Positions 37,476 through 48,124 of a DNA stretch of 64,000 bases are shown piece by piece. The stretch is taken from NCBI RefSeq assembly GCF_004114955.1, contig NZ_CP030053.1, forward strand, positions 1,364,001 through 1,428,000. The letters are read 5' to 3'. Source of the DNA: Bradyrhizobium guangzhouense. GTDB taxonomy: Bacteria; Pseudomonadota; Alphaproteobacteria; Rhizobiales; Xanthobacteraceae. Position 1 is the first letter of the stretch, and the number at the start of each line of letters is the position of its first letter. The notes beneath the pieces were generated by a model. That model did not search any database, was not told where the DNA came from, and worked only from the letters and a program-made list of their open reading frames with translations. Position numbers and translations under genes: made by a program.

Positions 37476-37504
37476 CCGGCGCCCTCACGGGCGCCGGTTT
37501 CGTT
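37476..37504 (+). terminator. Rho-independent terminator after pal
   Basis: CCGGCGCC (37476-37483) pairs with GGCGCCGG (37490-37497), with one further C-G pair and a TCAC loop. TTTCGTTTC follows. Confidence 0.75.
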
Positions 37505-37619
37505 TCAGCGAACTGTGACAGAAACCCGGTGGTGCCAGTCACACTTTTGGCGTAGTGCGTTTCAATGTGTGGCGCCTCGAATGTTCCGTCGCAGATTTCG
37601 CTTTCGTCGTCAGGGCAAG

Positions 37620-38657
37620 ATGTCATCCAGATCCAAGGGAATTACCGGCGTCGTGGCATTGGCCGCGCTGCTCTCTTTGTGCGCGCCCGCATTCGCGCAG
37701 ACCGACGACGATCCCGAGATGCGGATCGAGCGGCTGGAGAACCAGCTGCGCCAGCTCACCGGCCAGAACGAAGAGCTGCAATATCGCAATCGCCAGCTCG
37801 AGGATCGCATCCGGCAGCTCGAGGGCGGCGCGCAAGGTGCTGCGCCCGGCCAGCCACCGGCCCAGCCCAATGTCGCAGCCGTCCCGCCCGCTCAGGTCAC
37901 CCCCGGCTATCGCCAGCAGCCGCCGCAGCAACAGGCCGTGCAGCAGCCGAACTACCAGCAACCGAACTACCAGCAGGGCCAGGTCGGGGCGCCCGCGCCG
38001 ATCGTTCAGGAGCAGCCGGGCCCAGGTGCTCCCGGCACGCGCCGCCGCGGCGATGCGTTCGACCCCAGCCAGAGCCCCAATGCGCCCGGTGCGCCGCGCG
38101 CGCTCGGCGGCGGCCAGCAGCCGATGCCGGTCGGTGCGCCGCTCGATCTGTCCAACAACGGCGGACAATATCCGCAAGGAGCAGCTCCCGCTCAGCCCGG
38201 CTATCCGCCGGCGCAGCAGCAGGGCTATCCCGCGCAAGGTGGCGGTCCTGCGCTCGCCACCCTGCCGCCCTCGGCCACGCCCCGCGACGAGTTCGACCTC
38301 GGCATCGGCTACATGCAGCGCAAGGACTATGCGCTCGCCGAGCAGACCATGAAGAACTTTGCCGCGAAATATCCGAACGATCCGCTGCTTGGGGATGCGC
38401 AATACTGGCTCGGCGAAAGCTATTTCCAGCGCCAGCAATATCGCGATTCCGCCGAGGCCTTCCTCGCCGTCACCACCAAATATGACAAATCGGCCAAGGC
38501 GCCGGATGCGCTGCTGCGGCTCGGCCAGTCGCTCGCCGCGCTGAAGGAGAAGGAAGCCGCCTGCGCCGCCTTCGGCGAGGTCGGCCGCAAATATCCGCGC
38601 GCCTCCGCCGGCGTGAAGGCCGCGGTCGACCGCGAGCAGAAGCGGGTGAAGTGCTAG
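37620..38657 (+). CDS. cpoB: Tol-Pal system protein CpoB (YbgF)
   Basis: A 345-residue periplasmic protein. A signal peptide (residues 1-26, ending APAFAQ) leads to an N-terminal coiled coil (RIERLENQLRQLTGQNEELQ), a 150-residue Pro/Gln-rich disordered linker and a C-terminal TPR domain (FDLGIGYMQRKDYALAEQTM; DALLRLGQSLAALKE; VDREQKR). CpoB coordinates peptidoglycan synthesis with outer-membrane constriction through TolA. The ATG at 37620 is chosen for the signal peptide; an ATG at 37581 would add a basic tail. Confidence 0.93.
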   Translation: MSSRSKGITGVVALAALLSLCAPAFAQTDDDPEMRIERLENQLRQLTGQNEELQYRNRQLEDRIRQLEGGAQGAAPGQPPAQPNVAAVPPAQVTPGYRQQPPQQQAVQQPNYQQPNYQQGQVGAPAPIVQEQPGPGAPGTRRRGDAFDPSQSPNAPGAPRALGGGQQPMPVGAPLDLSNNGGQYPQGAAPAQPGYPPAQQQGYPAQGGGPALATLPPSATPRDEFDLGIGYMQRKDYALAEQTMKNFAAKYPNDPLLGDAQYWLGESYFQRQQYRDSAEAFLAVTTKYDKSAKAPDALLRLGQSLAALKEKEAACAAFGEVGRKYPRASAGVKAAVDREQKRVKC

Positions 38658-38670
38658 AAGCCGTGCGGTT

Positions 38671-38811
38671 GTTTCACCTCTCCCCAGCGGGGAGAGGTCG
38701 AATTGCGCAGCAATTCGGGTGAGGGGGCGCGGCACCCAGTGAGACCAGATCCCCTCACCCGGATTGCATCTTTCGATGCAATCCGACCTCTCCCTATGGG
38801 AGAGGTGAAAC
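38671..38811. repeat. 141-bp nested inverted repeat element, family D
   Basis: Outer arms GTTTCACCTCTCCC and GGGAGAGGTGAAAC (38671-38684 and 38798-38811) are exact. Further pairs lie inside (GAGAGGTCG/CGACCTCTC, CGGGTGAGGGG/CCCCTCACCCG), and small hairpins decorate each arm. It lies between cpoB and tilS and may affect mRNA processing there. Confidence 0.8.
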
Positions 38812-38914
38812 ACCGCGGCGGTTCTGGTGGCCGATCGCATGACGGGGGACACTGACAATGCAGATGATGCTGCGCTAAAATGCGTGCCATCCGCTGCGAT
38901 TGCCGGGCCGCGTC

Positions 38915-40000
38915 ATGTCAGACGACGACAATTCTCCGATCTCCGTGCGCGCGGCGAAGCAGCTCTTCGCCGAGCTCAGAGGCGCGCGGGCGCTTGTGCT
39001 CGCGGTCTCCGGCGGACCTGACTCGGTGGCGCTGATGTGGCTGGCGGCGCGCTGGCGGCATAGTCTCGCGCGCGGCCCCGATATCACCGTCGTCACCGTC
39101 GATCACGGGCTGCGCAAGGAGGCGGCGCGCGAAGCGCGCGAGGTCAAGCGGCTCGCCACTGGACTTGGCCTTGCGCACCGGACCCTGCGCTGGCGCGGCG
39201 CGAAGCCCAACGCAGGATTGCCCGCCGCCGCGCGCGAGGCCCGCTATCGGCTGCTGGCGCAGGCCGCGCGCGCCGCAGGCGCAAGCCACGTGCTGACTGC
39301 GCATACCCGCGACGACCAGGCCGAGACGCTGCTGATGCGGCTCTTCCGCGGCAGCGGCATCGCCGGATTGTCGGCGATGGCGCGCCTCTCCACGCGCGAC
39401 GGCCTCGTGCTGGCGCGCCCGTTGCTCGATGTTCCGAAATCGCAACTGATCGCGACCCTGAAGCGGGCCGGGATCGGCTTTGCTGAAGATCCCACCAACC
39501 GCGATCCGGCCTTCACGCGGCCGCGGCTTCGCGCGCTGCTGCCGCAGCTTGCCGCCGAGGGCGGTGACATCAGGACCCTGGTGCGGCTGGCGGGCAGGCT
39601 CGCCCGCGCCAACGCGGCGGTCGAGGTGCTGACCGACGGTGCCGAGCGCTTCCTCCGCCTGCGGGATCGCGGCCATCAGCCGCAGCCGGGCGTTCGCAGC
39701 TTCGAGGCCTCGGCCTTCGCCACCCTGCCGGAGGAAGTCCGGCTGCGGCTCTTGCTGCGGGCCATCGACGCAACAGGGCACGAAGGGCCGGCGGAACTCG
39801 GCAAGGTCGAAACCCTGCTCGCCACACTCGATCAGGCGATGACCGCACCTGCGAATGGCCGTGCCATCCTGAAGCAGACCCTTCTCAAGCAGACCCTTGC
39901 GGGAGCCTTGATCAGCCTTGCCGGGGGGCGTATCCACATCGCGCCTGCGCCGGTCCGGCGGCCCCCAAGGAGACTTCAAAGGGATGAAAAGGGCGGATGA
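38915..40000 (+). CDS. tilS: tRNA(Ile)-lysidine synthase TilS
   Basis: A 361-residue enzyme that modifies C34 of tRNA-Ile(CAU) to lysidine, needed to read AUA. The PP-loop SGGPDS is at residues 32-37; VDHGLRKEA, GLPAAAREARYRLL and HTRDDQAETLLMRLFRGSG are all present. The C-terminal substrate domains are short compared with E. coli TilS, as usual in this group. The start ATG 38915 (MSDDDNSP) has no strong ribosome site; a TTG 15 bases upstream is an alternative. The order pal-cpoB-tilS-ftsH is a common alphaproteobacterial arrangement. Confidence 0.94.
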   Translation: MSDDDNSPISVRAAKQLFAELRGARALVLAVSGGPDSVALMWLAARWRHSLARGPDITVVTVDHGLRKEAAREAREVKRLATGLGLAHRTLRWRGAKPNAGLPAAAREARYRLLAQAARAAGASHVLTAHTRDDQAETLLMRLFRGSGIAGLSAMARLSTRDGLVLARPLLDVPKSQLIATLKRAGIGFAEDPTNRDPAFTRPRLRALLPQLAAEGGDIRTLVRLAGRLARANAAVEVLTDGAERFLRLRDRGHQPQPGVRSFEASAFATLPEEVRLRLLLRAIDATGHEGPAELGKVETLLATLDQAMTAPANGRAILKQTLLKQTLAGALISLAGGRIHIAPAPVRRPPRRLQRDEKGG

Positions 40001-40135
40001 GGGCGGATCATGACACCGGCCATTTGCCAGATTTGCCGTCAGGACACCTTAACCAGGCAGGAAAAACCCCGGCTTCGATGCCATTATTTCAGCGGGAATC
40101 GCTCTAAGATGGGCTAAATAGTCCTATCTCGTTCC

Positions 40136-40164
40136 CTTGGCAGCGAGCGGGGCGGCACCTAAAT
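40136..40164 (+). promoter_or_regulatory. Possible RpoH (sigma-32) promoter of ftsH
   Basis: CTTG at 40136-40139, 18 bases, then CCTAAAT at 40158-40164 resembles the alphaproteobacterial heat-shock promoter pattern CTTG-N16-20-CyTATnT, with one mismatch. The ftsH ATG is 92 bases downstream. Confidence 0.3.
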
Positions 40165-40187
40165 TGTATACGTCTAACGATGAGGAT

Positions 40188-40219
40188 TCCTTGGGGATTT
40201 CCTCGTACTGCCCCAAGGA
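40188..40219 (+). other. Hairpin in the ftsH 5' leader
   Basis: TCCTTGGGG (40188-40196) and CCCCAAGGA (40211-40219) form a perfect 9-bp stem with a 14-base loop, 36 bases before the ATG. No T-run follows, so it is not a terminator. Confidence 0.45.
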
Positions 40220-40255
40220 TGAGGCCGCGATCCGCGCGACCACGAAGGAAGATCG

Positions 40256-42178
<1,923 letters not shown>

Positions 42179-42190
42179 CCGCAAACGCGT

Positions 42191-42610
42191 ATGGCCGGAT
42201 ATTCCGGCAAACCCTTAGTGCAAAAGCTCGGCATCAAGCCGGGCTTTTGTATTTTCGTGGACGGCCTTGGCGCGCCCTATCGCGACATCGTTGGCGAGCT
42301 CCCTGACGGCGTGGCGATCGCGAAGACCGCCAAGGCGCCGCTCGACATGGTGCATCTGTTCGCGGCCGAGGCCAAAGGCCTCGCCGCCAAACTGCGCCTC
42401 TACCGCAAGGCGATCGCGCCCGACGGAATGATCTGGGCATCGTGGCCGAAGAAAGCGTCGGGCGTTGCAACTGACGTCACCGAAGCCCTGGTGCGCGAGA
42501 CCGCGCTTGCGAACGGCCTCGTCGATATCAAGATCTGCGCGGTCAGCGACGTCTGGTCCGGCCTCAAGCTCGTGATCCCCGTGAAGGATCGCGCGAAGGT
42601 CGCGAAATAG
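42191..42610 (+). CDS. DUF3052 family protein
   Basis: A 139-residue soluble protein. The sequence MAGYSGKPLVQKLGIKPG, the central PDGMIWASWPKKASG and the end VSDVWSGLKLVIPV match DUF3052. The gene starts 12 bases after ftsH, so it may be read through from it. No catalytic motif is apparent. The nearest fold could be methyltransferase-like without cofactor residues, but this is weak. It is convergent with the next gene. Confidence 0.9.
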   Translation: MAGYSGKPLVQKLGIKPGFCIFVDGLGAPYRDIVGELPDGVAIAKTAKAPLDMVHLFAAEAKGLAAKLRLYRKAIAPDGMIWASWPKKASGVATDVTEALVRETALANGLVDIKICAVSDVWSGLKLVIPVKDRAKVAK

Positions 42611-42691
42611 CTCCGCTCTCGTGGGGTGGCACACCATCGCAATGACGATGTGGATGCAGTTGCGCTCGCAACAAAGGCAGTGATGCCTTGC

Positions 42692-43015
42692 TCACGACGC
42701 CAGCCGGAGCCACACGTCCTTGCTCGCCAGCGTACCGTCAGGCGTTGCGATCTCCAGGTCCACGACGTGCAGGGAGTGGTCTCCGTAGACATATTTCAGG
42801 TGCCATATCAGCCCGAGGTCCGGCGTGATGACGAAGTCGTCGAGCCCGTCGGTCATCGCCCGAACGGCCTCGCGATGCGTCAGCGGTGCCGAAAACATCG
42901 CATCGATCAGATCGGCGAGGCTCATGCCTTCGACCAGCATCATGCGGGCGATGTCGTCACCATGGACGTGGCGGAGGGCTGAGACGATGACGGCGATGGC
43001 GTCGGGATTTTTCAT
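42692..43015 (-). CDS. Hypothetical protein (107 aa)
   Basis: A soluble protein starting at MKNPDAIAVIVSALRHVHGD, with MSLADLIDAMF and FVITPDLGLIWHLKYVYGDH further on. Coding constraint looks normal. It is convergent with the DUF3052 gene and lies 96 bases past the end of the membrane protein gene on the same strand. I do not recognise the family. The start at 43015 is chosen because it begins the compact domain; 16 more in-frame codons lie upstream with no clear ribosome site. Confidence 0.7.
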   Translation of the reverse strand: MKNPDAIAVIVSALRHVHGDDIARMMLVEGMSLADLIDAMFSAPLTHREAVRAMTDGLDDFVITPDLGLIWHLKYVYGDHSLHVVDLEIATPDGTLASKDVWLRLAS

Positions 43016-43110
43016 GACACGGTTGACTTCGGGGCCATTTGCCTCGCCCCGATCCGGCTGCATTGAACTGCGTTAGTCCCGAAGAGACAAGGCTGCTTGC
43101 GGGCCCGTCC

Positions 43111-44580
43111 TCACTTCGACGCTGCGGCCTGATTGTCCCGCACATGCACCACGGCGATCTTGTCCGTGTAGATCCGCTTCCAGCCCGCGACATGATCCAG
43201 CATCTGGGCCGCAGGTGAATCCGCCGTGAGCAGCGTCGCATCGATCTTGTTCTCGTCGAGCATGCGCAACAGGCCCGCCACGTCGCGGCCGTCCTCGGCG
43301 GCGAAATAGTCCATCAGGAATTTCTCGCCGTAGAGTTCCGATCGTCCGTCGACGAAAGGCCTGATGTCGCGAACGATGAGGTAGCCGCCGAAACCGTAGG
43401 AATTGAAGATGCGGGCGGCCTTGCGCTCAGCCAGCACATCGACGGCCGCAACCGGCGTCTGCGTCGCGGAGAATGCGAACGAATGGCGGGCCGCAAAGGC
43501 TGCGCTCGCGCTGGCGGCCGCAAGCATGATGGCCACCGCGGCCAGCGCCCCAGGGGCGCCGGGGGCCATCCGCAAGCCGCGCGATGCGTCGGGGACTGAC
43601 CTGAACCAGCCGCTCAGCGGCTGCGCCAGCACCAGAGGAACGATCACGCCAAAGGTCTCGATGCTGCGGACATGCGCGAGCGCCATCCAGGTGGTGCCGA
43701 GGATCAGCAGCACGCGCGGCGGCGACAGCGTCAGGCTACGCGTCAGCGCGAGCCCGAGCAGGCCGAGCAGGGCGCCCGCAAACGGGTTGAAGGCGCTGAA
43801 ATCGGCCGGACGCCATTCGGCGATGACGGAAAAGGATTTGCCGAGGCTGAGGATGCGGGCGGCACCGAGCAGCGTATCCACGCCATAGGGCGTGCAGCAA
43901 CTCGCCGCCAGCGCGCCAACCCCGAATGCGGCCCAGCGCAGCATGAGCGCCGGCCGTCGCGCCGGCGCGGCACACCAGAGCGCCTCCAAGCCGATCGCGC
44001 CGACGAGTGCGAGCCCGAGCACGAAGCCGCCGTGAAGATTGGCCCACAGCACCATCAGCGGCAGCAGCAGGAAGGAGGGCGCGCGGCCGCGGTCGGCTGC
44101 CGTCATAAGGGCCCCGCTCCAGGCGACCATGACCGGCAGTGCCAGCACATGCGGACGGGCCAGCAGGTGCGGCGCCGCCAGCGTCATCGCCAGCAGGCAG
44201 AACACGAGCGCGTAGGGAAGATCGAGATGTCGCTGCAGGAAGGCCAGCAGCAATCCCATCGCCAGCGCGATGGCCGCGGCGGTCAGGATGACGGGCCCCG
44301 CCCATCCCCAATGCGAATAAGTCGTCGCGAACAGCACCTGCGACAGCCAGGACGTCGAAAGCCAGACCTCGCCCTGACGGGTCAGCGAATAGAAATCGGT
44401 CCACGGCACGGCGTGATGGTCGAGGATCCACTGGCCGACCTTGATCTGCCAGAGCGTATCGGGATCGTGCAGCAGGCTGTCGCCGCTCACCAGCAGCAGC
44501 AGGAAACTCGCGGCCGCCACGCAGAGCGGCGCCAGATTGCGCTGGGCGCGCGCAACCGGAAGGCTCGCGGCGATGCTCAT
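43111..44580 (-). CDS. Polytopic membrane protein, GT-C-like, copy 2 of a tandem pair
   Basis: A 489-residue protein with about 10-12 hydrophobic segments and a C-terminal soluble domain. The first loop has LLHDPDTLWQIKVGQWILDH and the segment PWTDFYSLTRQGEVWLSTSW, the pattern seen in uncharacterised GT-C-like membrane proteins that use lipid-linked sugars. The C-terminal end has FNSYGFGGYLIVRD and FVDGRSELYGEKF. It is clearly a paralogue of the next gene and its ATG overlaps that gene's stop (ATGA), so both are co-translated. Sugar-transferase activity is inference only. Confidence 0.88.
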   Translation of the reverse strand: MSIAASLPVARAQRNLAPLCVAAASFLLLLVSGDSLLHDPDTLWQIKVGQWILDHHAVPWTDFYSLTRQGEVWLSTSWLSQVLFATTYSHWGWAGPVILTAAAIALAMGLLLAFLQRHLDLPYALVFCLLAMTLAAPHLLARPHVLALPVMVAWSGALMTAADRGRAPSFLLLPLMVLWANLHGGFVLGLALVGAIGLEALWCAAPARRPALMLRWAAFGVGALAASCCTPYGVDTLLGAARILSLGKSFSVIAEWRPADFSAFNPFAGALLGLLGLALTRSLTLSPPRVLLILGTTWMALAHVRSIETFGVIVPLVLAQPLSGWFRSVPDASRGLRMAPGAPGALAAVAIMLAAASASAAFAARHSFAFSATQTPVAAVDVLAERKAARIFNSYGFGGYLIVRDIRPFVDGRSELYGEKFLMDYFAAEDGRDVAGLLRMLDENKIDATLLTADSPAAQMLDHVAGWKRIYTDKIAVVHVRDNQAAASK

Positions 44581-46076
44581 GGCTTGGCTGGCGTGGCCGC
44601 GCCTGCCGCGTCATCCCGCACATGGATCACGGCGATGTTGTCGGCGTAGAGCCGCTTCCAGCCCTTGATGTGATCGAGCACCTGGGCGGCGGGGCTGTCG
44701 GCGACCAGTAGCGTGGCGTCGATCTTGTGCTCTTCGAGCAGCCGCGTCAAATTATCGAGCTTCTTGACCTCGATCGCCTTGAAGAAGTCCATCACGAACT
44801 TCTCGCCATAGAGCTCGGCGCGGCCGTCGACGAAAACAGGAATGTCGCGCGAGATCAGGTAGCCGCCGAATTGATAGGCGTTGAAGATGCGCTGCGCCTT
44901 GCGCTGCTGCAGCAGGTCGACGGCGGCGACAGGCGTCTGGTCCATCGTGAAGGTGAAGCGATGATGCGACATGTAGATCGAGGTCGAGGTCCAGGCCGCG
45001 GCCGCGATCATCAGCGCGCCCATCACCGTAACGTAACGCGCCGCCGGGCTCCCGGTGCCCTGCTCAGTATCTTGCGCGAGCTGCGGCAGCGGCGACTTCT
45101 CACCGAGCGGCTTGGCCAGCACCAGCGGCACCAGGAAGGCAAAGGCCTCGATGCTCCGGACATGGGTGAGCCCCATCCAGGTGAACAGCAGGATCAGCAG
45201 GATGCGCGGCGGCGACAGCGTGAGGCCGCGAAACAGCCCGAGGGCAATGAGGCCGAGGATCGCGCCTTCGAACGCGGAGAACGAGGCGAAATTCGCCGGC
45301 ATCCATTCCGAGATCACCGACAGCAATTCGCCGAGATTGAGGATGTTGGTCGCGCCCAGCAACGTGCGCCAGCCATAGGGCGTGACGCAGGCAGCCAGCA
45401 TCGCGGCGAGGCCGAACAGAAACCAGCGGAAGAGCAGGCGGATCTGCTTGGGCTGATCGAGCGTCCAGATCGCCTCTAACGCCATCGGGCCGATCAGCGC
45501 GAGGCCCAGCACGAAGCCGCCGTGCAAATTCGCCCACAGCGACATCAGCGGCAGCCAGACCCAGGACGGTGTCACCTTGCGGTCGGCCGCATTCATCAGC
45601 ACGCCGACCCACGCGATCATCACCGGCAGCGCCAGGATGTGCGGCCGCGCCAGGATATGATGGAGCGAGAGCAGCACCGCCAGCATCGCGAACAGCACCG
45701 AGCGCGGAATTTCGAGATGGGCGTCGAGCAGGTAGACGAAGATCGCGACCGAGGCGGCAATCGCAAGCGCGGTCACGACCACCGGTCCGGCCCAGTCCCA
45801 TTGCGCATAGGTGATGGCGTACAGAATCTGCGACAGCCAGGACGTCGAGATCCAGGGCTGTCCTGATCGCGTGAAGGAATAGAAGTCGGTGTATGGCAGG
45901 GCGTGGTGATCGAGGATCCATTGTCCGATCTTGATCTGCCAGAACGAGTCGGAATCCTGAAGCAGCGTGTCGCCGACATAAAGGAAGAAGAGATAGGCGC
46001 CCGCCCCTGCGCACAGCGGCACCAGCGCTCGCGCGCGGCTCTGCACGGTGATGCTGTTGGTGAAGGAGAGCGACAT
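44577..46076 (-). CDS. Polytopic membrane protein, GT-C-like, copy 1 of a tandem pair
   Basis: A 499-residue membrane protein with the same layout and motifs as its downstream paralogue: LLQDSDSFWQIKIGQWILDH, PYTDFYSFTRSGQPWISTSW, LARPHILALPVMIAWVGVL, and a C-terminal FNAYQFGGYLISRD with FVDGRAELYGEKF. The Asp-containing first loop fits GT-C glycosyltransferases; the C-terminal soluble part could bind acceptor. The start MSLSFTNSI at 46076 follows CGAGG. Its stop overlaps the ATG of the copy at 43111-44580. The pair arose by tandem duplication and has diverged considerably. Confidence 0.88.
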   Translation of the reverse strand: MSLSFTNSITVQSRARALVPLCAGAGAYLFFLYVGDTLLQDSDSFWQIKIGQWILDHHALPYTDFYSFTRSGQPWISTSWLSQILYAITYAQWDWAGPVVVTALAIAASVAIFVYLLDAHLEIPRSVLFAMLAVLLSLHHILARPHILALPVMIAWVGVLMNAADRKVTPSWVWLPLMSLWANLHGGFVLGLALIGPMALEAIWTLDQPKQIRLLFRWFLFGLAAMLAACVTPYGWRTLLGATNILNLGELLSVISEWMPANFASFSAFEGAILGLIALGLFRGLTLSPPRILLILLFTWMGLTHVRSIEAFAFLVPLVLAKPLGEKSPLPQLAQDTEQGTGSPAARYVTVMGALMIAAAAWTSTSIYMSHHRFTFTMDQTPVAAVDLLQQRKAQRIFNAYQFGGYLISRDIPVFVDGRAELYGEKFVMDFFKAIEVKKLDNLTRLLEEHKIDATLLVADSPAAQVLDHIKGWKRLYADNIAVIHVRDDAAGAATPAKP

Positions 46077-46365
46077 GCCGCCTCGTCTTGTTCTTGGGTG
46101 TATTGGCCGAGCGGGCGGCATTGGACCACGGCGGTCATAACTTCCCGTAAATCGGCGACGGCCTTGCCACGCGCCCGCGCAATTTAACCGATTGTTTTCA
46201 AATTCGGTTTACCATCGGCCAATACATGCAAACCGTTCCCTGTTTACGCAGTCGAATTAACTGCGGCGCAAGTCTTTGCGCTTACGTTGAGTTCCATGGT
46301 CGGGCGGCGCTGGGAAGCCGAAGAGACCAGACCATTGAAGCCTCGTGTACCTTTTGGAGCAGTCT

Positions 46366-46530
46366 ATGAAGAACCTCGTTTCGCGTTTCGTGAAGGACGA
46401 ATCCGGCGCCACCGCCATCGAATACGGCCTGATCGCCGCCGGCATCGCGCTGGCGATCATCACCGTGGTCAACAACCTCGGCTCGACGCTGAACACCAAG
46501 TTCGGCTCGATCTCGTCCAGCCTCAAGTAA
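46366..46530 (+). CDS. Flp/Fap-type IVb pilin
   Basis: A 54-residue prepilin. A charged leader (MKNLVSRFVKDESG) is followed by ATAIEYGLIAAGIALAIITV, with the Glu five residues after the likely prepilin peptidase cleavage at Gly14. It should form the thin Flp/Tad pilus used for surface attachment. GGAG lies six bases before the ATG and a strong terminator follows. No tad/cpa assembly genes are in the window, so it depends on a locus elsewhere. Upstream, TTAA-N7-TTTT at 46184-46198 is only a near-match to a CtrA site. Confidence 0.93.
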   Translation: MKNLVSRFVKDESGATAIEYGLIAAGIALAIITVVNNLGSTLNTKFGSISSSLK

Positions 46531-46554
46531 GCTAGCGACGAATTCAGAGTTCAG

Positions 46555-46584
46555 AGAGCCCCGTCCTCGGACGGGGCTCTTTTC
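46555..46584 (+). terminator. Rho-independent terminator after the Flp pilin gene
   Basis: AGAGCCCCGT (46555-46564) and ACGGGGCTCT (46571-46580) pair perfectly around CCTCGG, followed by TTTT. A strong stem suits a highly expressed small gene. Confidence 0.85.
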
Positions 46585-46661
46585 GTTGTGGGGTGCGGCA
46601 TCGTCAGCAAACTCGCTCATCGTCCCGTCTTCCCCGCGCAATGGCGAAGCCATTGTCGCTG

Positions 46662-46772
46662 GAGGTGCTCGCCTCTTCGGCGAGCCTCGAAGGGCGACGG
46701 CCCGGCTGCATCTCGGCCGTTCATCCTTCGAGGCTCGGCGCACGTTGCTTCGCACCGCGCGCCTCGCACCTC
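46662..46772. repeat. Palindromic repeat element, family E
   Basis: CGAGCCTCGAAGG (46681-46693) is inverted exactly at 46725-46737, and outer words GAGGTGC/GCACCTC (46662-46668 and 46766-46772) also pair. The sequence has the look of a dispersed Bradyrhizobium-type intergenic repeat (…CCTCGCACCTCAGGATGACG…). Confidence 0.7.
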
Positions 46773-46865
46773 AGGATGACGGATGAACGCTGGATTTGTT
46801 AACTGAGCTGCGACGAAGAATATGAGAGTCGCGGTTGCGAGCGGTGTGATGCACCGCTCGCGCGC

Positions 46866-47852
46866 TTATTCCGCGAGACTCGGCTGCCACACCACCGCCG
46901 GTGCAGCCGCCGCTGCCGAAACCCGCGCCGTGCGGCTCATCCATTCCAGATAGGCCTTCGCGGCAAAGATCGAGCCTGCCGCCAGCGCAATACCGCCAGC
47001 GACATCGACGATGTAATGCGCGCCGATGACGGGCGTTGCGGCGATCATCATGAGGTTGAGCGCCGCCGCGATGCCGCCGATGCGCCGCACCGGCCACAGG
47101 GCCCACATGTAGAGCACCGCGGACGCGGCGTGGAAGCTCGGGAACGAGACGATGCCGGAGAGCTTGAACAGTTGCAGCTCGTGCAGGCTGCCGTCGCGCA
47201 GGGCCAGGATATCGCGCAACTGTCCGGCGTAGACGGCGGTGTTGATGTCGGGGACCTGGGCGGCCGGCAATTGCAGTCCGTAATAGGTGCCGATCGCCGG
47301 CACGAGTGCCGAGACCGCGATGGTGACGGCAAGCGCAAGGCTCATCGCCAGCATGAACAATTGCAGCCGCACGTAACGCGCCGTCAGCGTCAGCACGACG
47401 GGGGTGAAGAGCAGGGGCCATTTGATCAGGCCGTAGCTGCGCGACAGGACGTCCGCGAGCCAGGGGTGATCGTTGACGAAGCGCGCGATCGGCTCGGGAT
47501 CGAGGCCGAGCGCGCGATCGACCGCGAGCAGCGCCTGGTCCTGCAGCGGCCAGCCCATCCTGCCGGCGACGTAGCTCAGAGGCCCGACGATGGCGCAGGT
47601 GATGATCACCTGGCCGATCGTGCCAAGCGAGAAGATCAGTTTCGGATCGGCGCAATCGCCTTTGGCGATGCGGTGGCGGTAGGCGATGACGACGAAGAAC
47701 GCGGCGATTGCCAGCGTAATGCCGTAGGCGACCGGCTCGAGCCTGAGGCCGGTGACATCAAGGCCGAGCGCCAGCAGGCTGCCCATGATCGCGATGGGAA
47801 GCCAGTTCAATTGGTAAAGCCGCCAGGCGGTTTTGGCGTCCGTGTCGACCAT
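46866..47852 (-). CDS. PAP2 superfamily membrane phosphatase/phosphotransferase
   Basis: A 328-residue protein with about six to eight hydrophobic segments. The PAP2 active-site segments are visible: SFPSFHAASAVLYMWAL (His motif) and GAHYIVDVAGG (His and Asp). The pattern is closer to the inositol-phosphorylceramide-synthase-like PAP2_3 group than to simple phosphatidate phosphatases. It would act on a lipid phosphate at the membrane. The start MVDTDAKTAW at 47852 is chosen; 55 more in-frame codons upstream have no family similarity. It is divergent from a TetR gene. Confidence 0.88.
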   Translation of the reverse strand: MVDTDAKTAWRLYQLNWLPIAIMGSLLALGLDVTGLRLEPVAYGITLAIAAFFVVIAYRHRIAKGDCADPKLIFSLGTIGQVIITCAIVGPLSYVAGRMGWPLQDQALLAVDRALGLDPEPIARFVNDHPWLADVLSRSYGLIKWPLLFTPVVLTLTARYVRLQLFMLAMSLALAVTIAVSALVPAIGTYYGLQLPAAQVPDINTAVYAGQLRDILALRDGSLHELQLFKLSGIVSFPSFHAASAVLYMWALWPVRRIGGIAAALNLMMIAATPVIGAHYIVDVAGGIALAAGSIFAAKAYLEWMSRTARVSAAAAAPAVVWQPSLAE

Positions 47853-48022
47853 GCTGCACCGAGTTGGATCGCAGCCACCGTGGCCGCTCCGCTTTAAGAC
47901 CGCGGTAAGAAGTGTGGTCAGCCGTTTACCAATGGATTCCCTGCAATTTGAATGGTTTGCAGTGCAGCGACGCAAGTGACCTCCAGGAGCGGCACATGCG
48001 TATTTGCTTCTTGTCATCCTCC

Positions 48023-48038
48023 CTGAATAGTTGTTCAG
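48023..48038. promoter_or_regulatory. Weak palindrome upstream of the tetR gene at 48125
   Basis: CTGAATAGTTGTTCAG has 5-bp perfect arms and lies 87 bases upstream of the TetR start in the divergent gap with the PAP2 gene. A plausible repressor site, but short. Confidence 0.25.
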
Positions 48039-48124
48039 TCCTTGCGGGGCGATTTGCAGCGAATTCAGTGACGAAGCGTTCGGCCGCGGGCGTGCGGCAG
48101 GCGTGGTGGGACAGGAAGCGCGCC

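Larger units (their letters stand above)
46531..46865. other. 335-base gene-free region
   Basis: It contains the pilin terminator and a palindromic repeat element (listed separately). Outside these I see no coding frame: the short frames present run through the repeat. Confidence 0.6.

Noticed and set aside
40180..40255. ROSE-type RNA thermometer upstream of ftsH
   Set aside because: The hairpin does not enclose the ribosome site and the conserved U(U/C)GCU element is absent.
46184..46198. CtrA site for the Flp pilin
   Set aside because: TTAA-N7-TTTT matches only one half-site and lies 168 bases upstream of the ATG.
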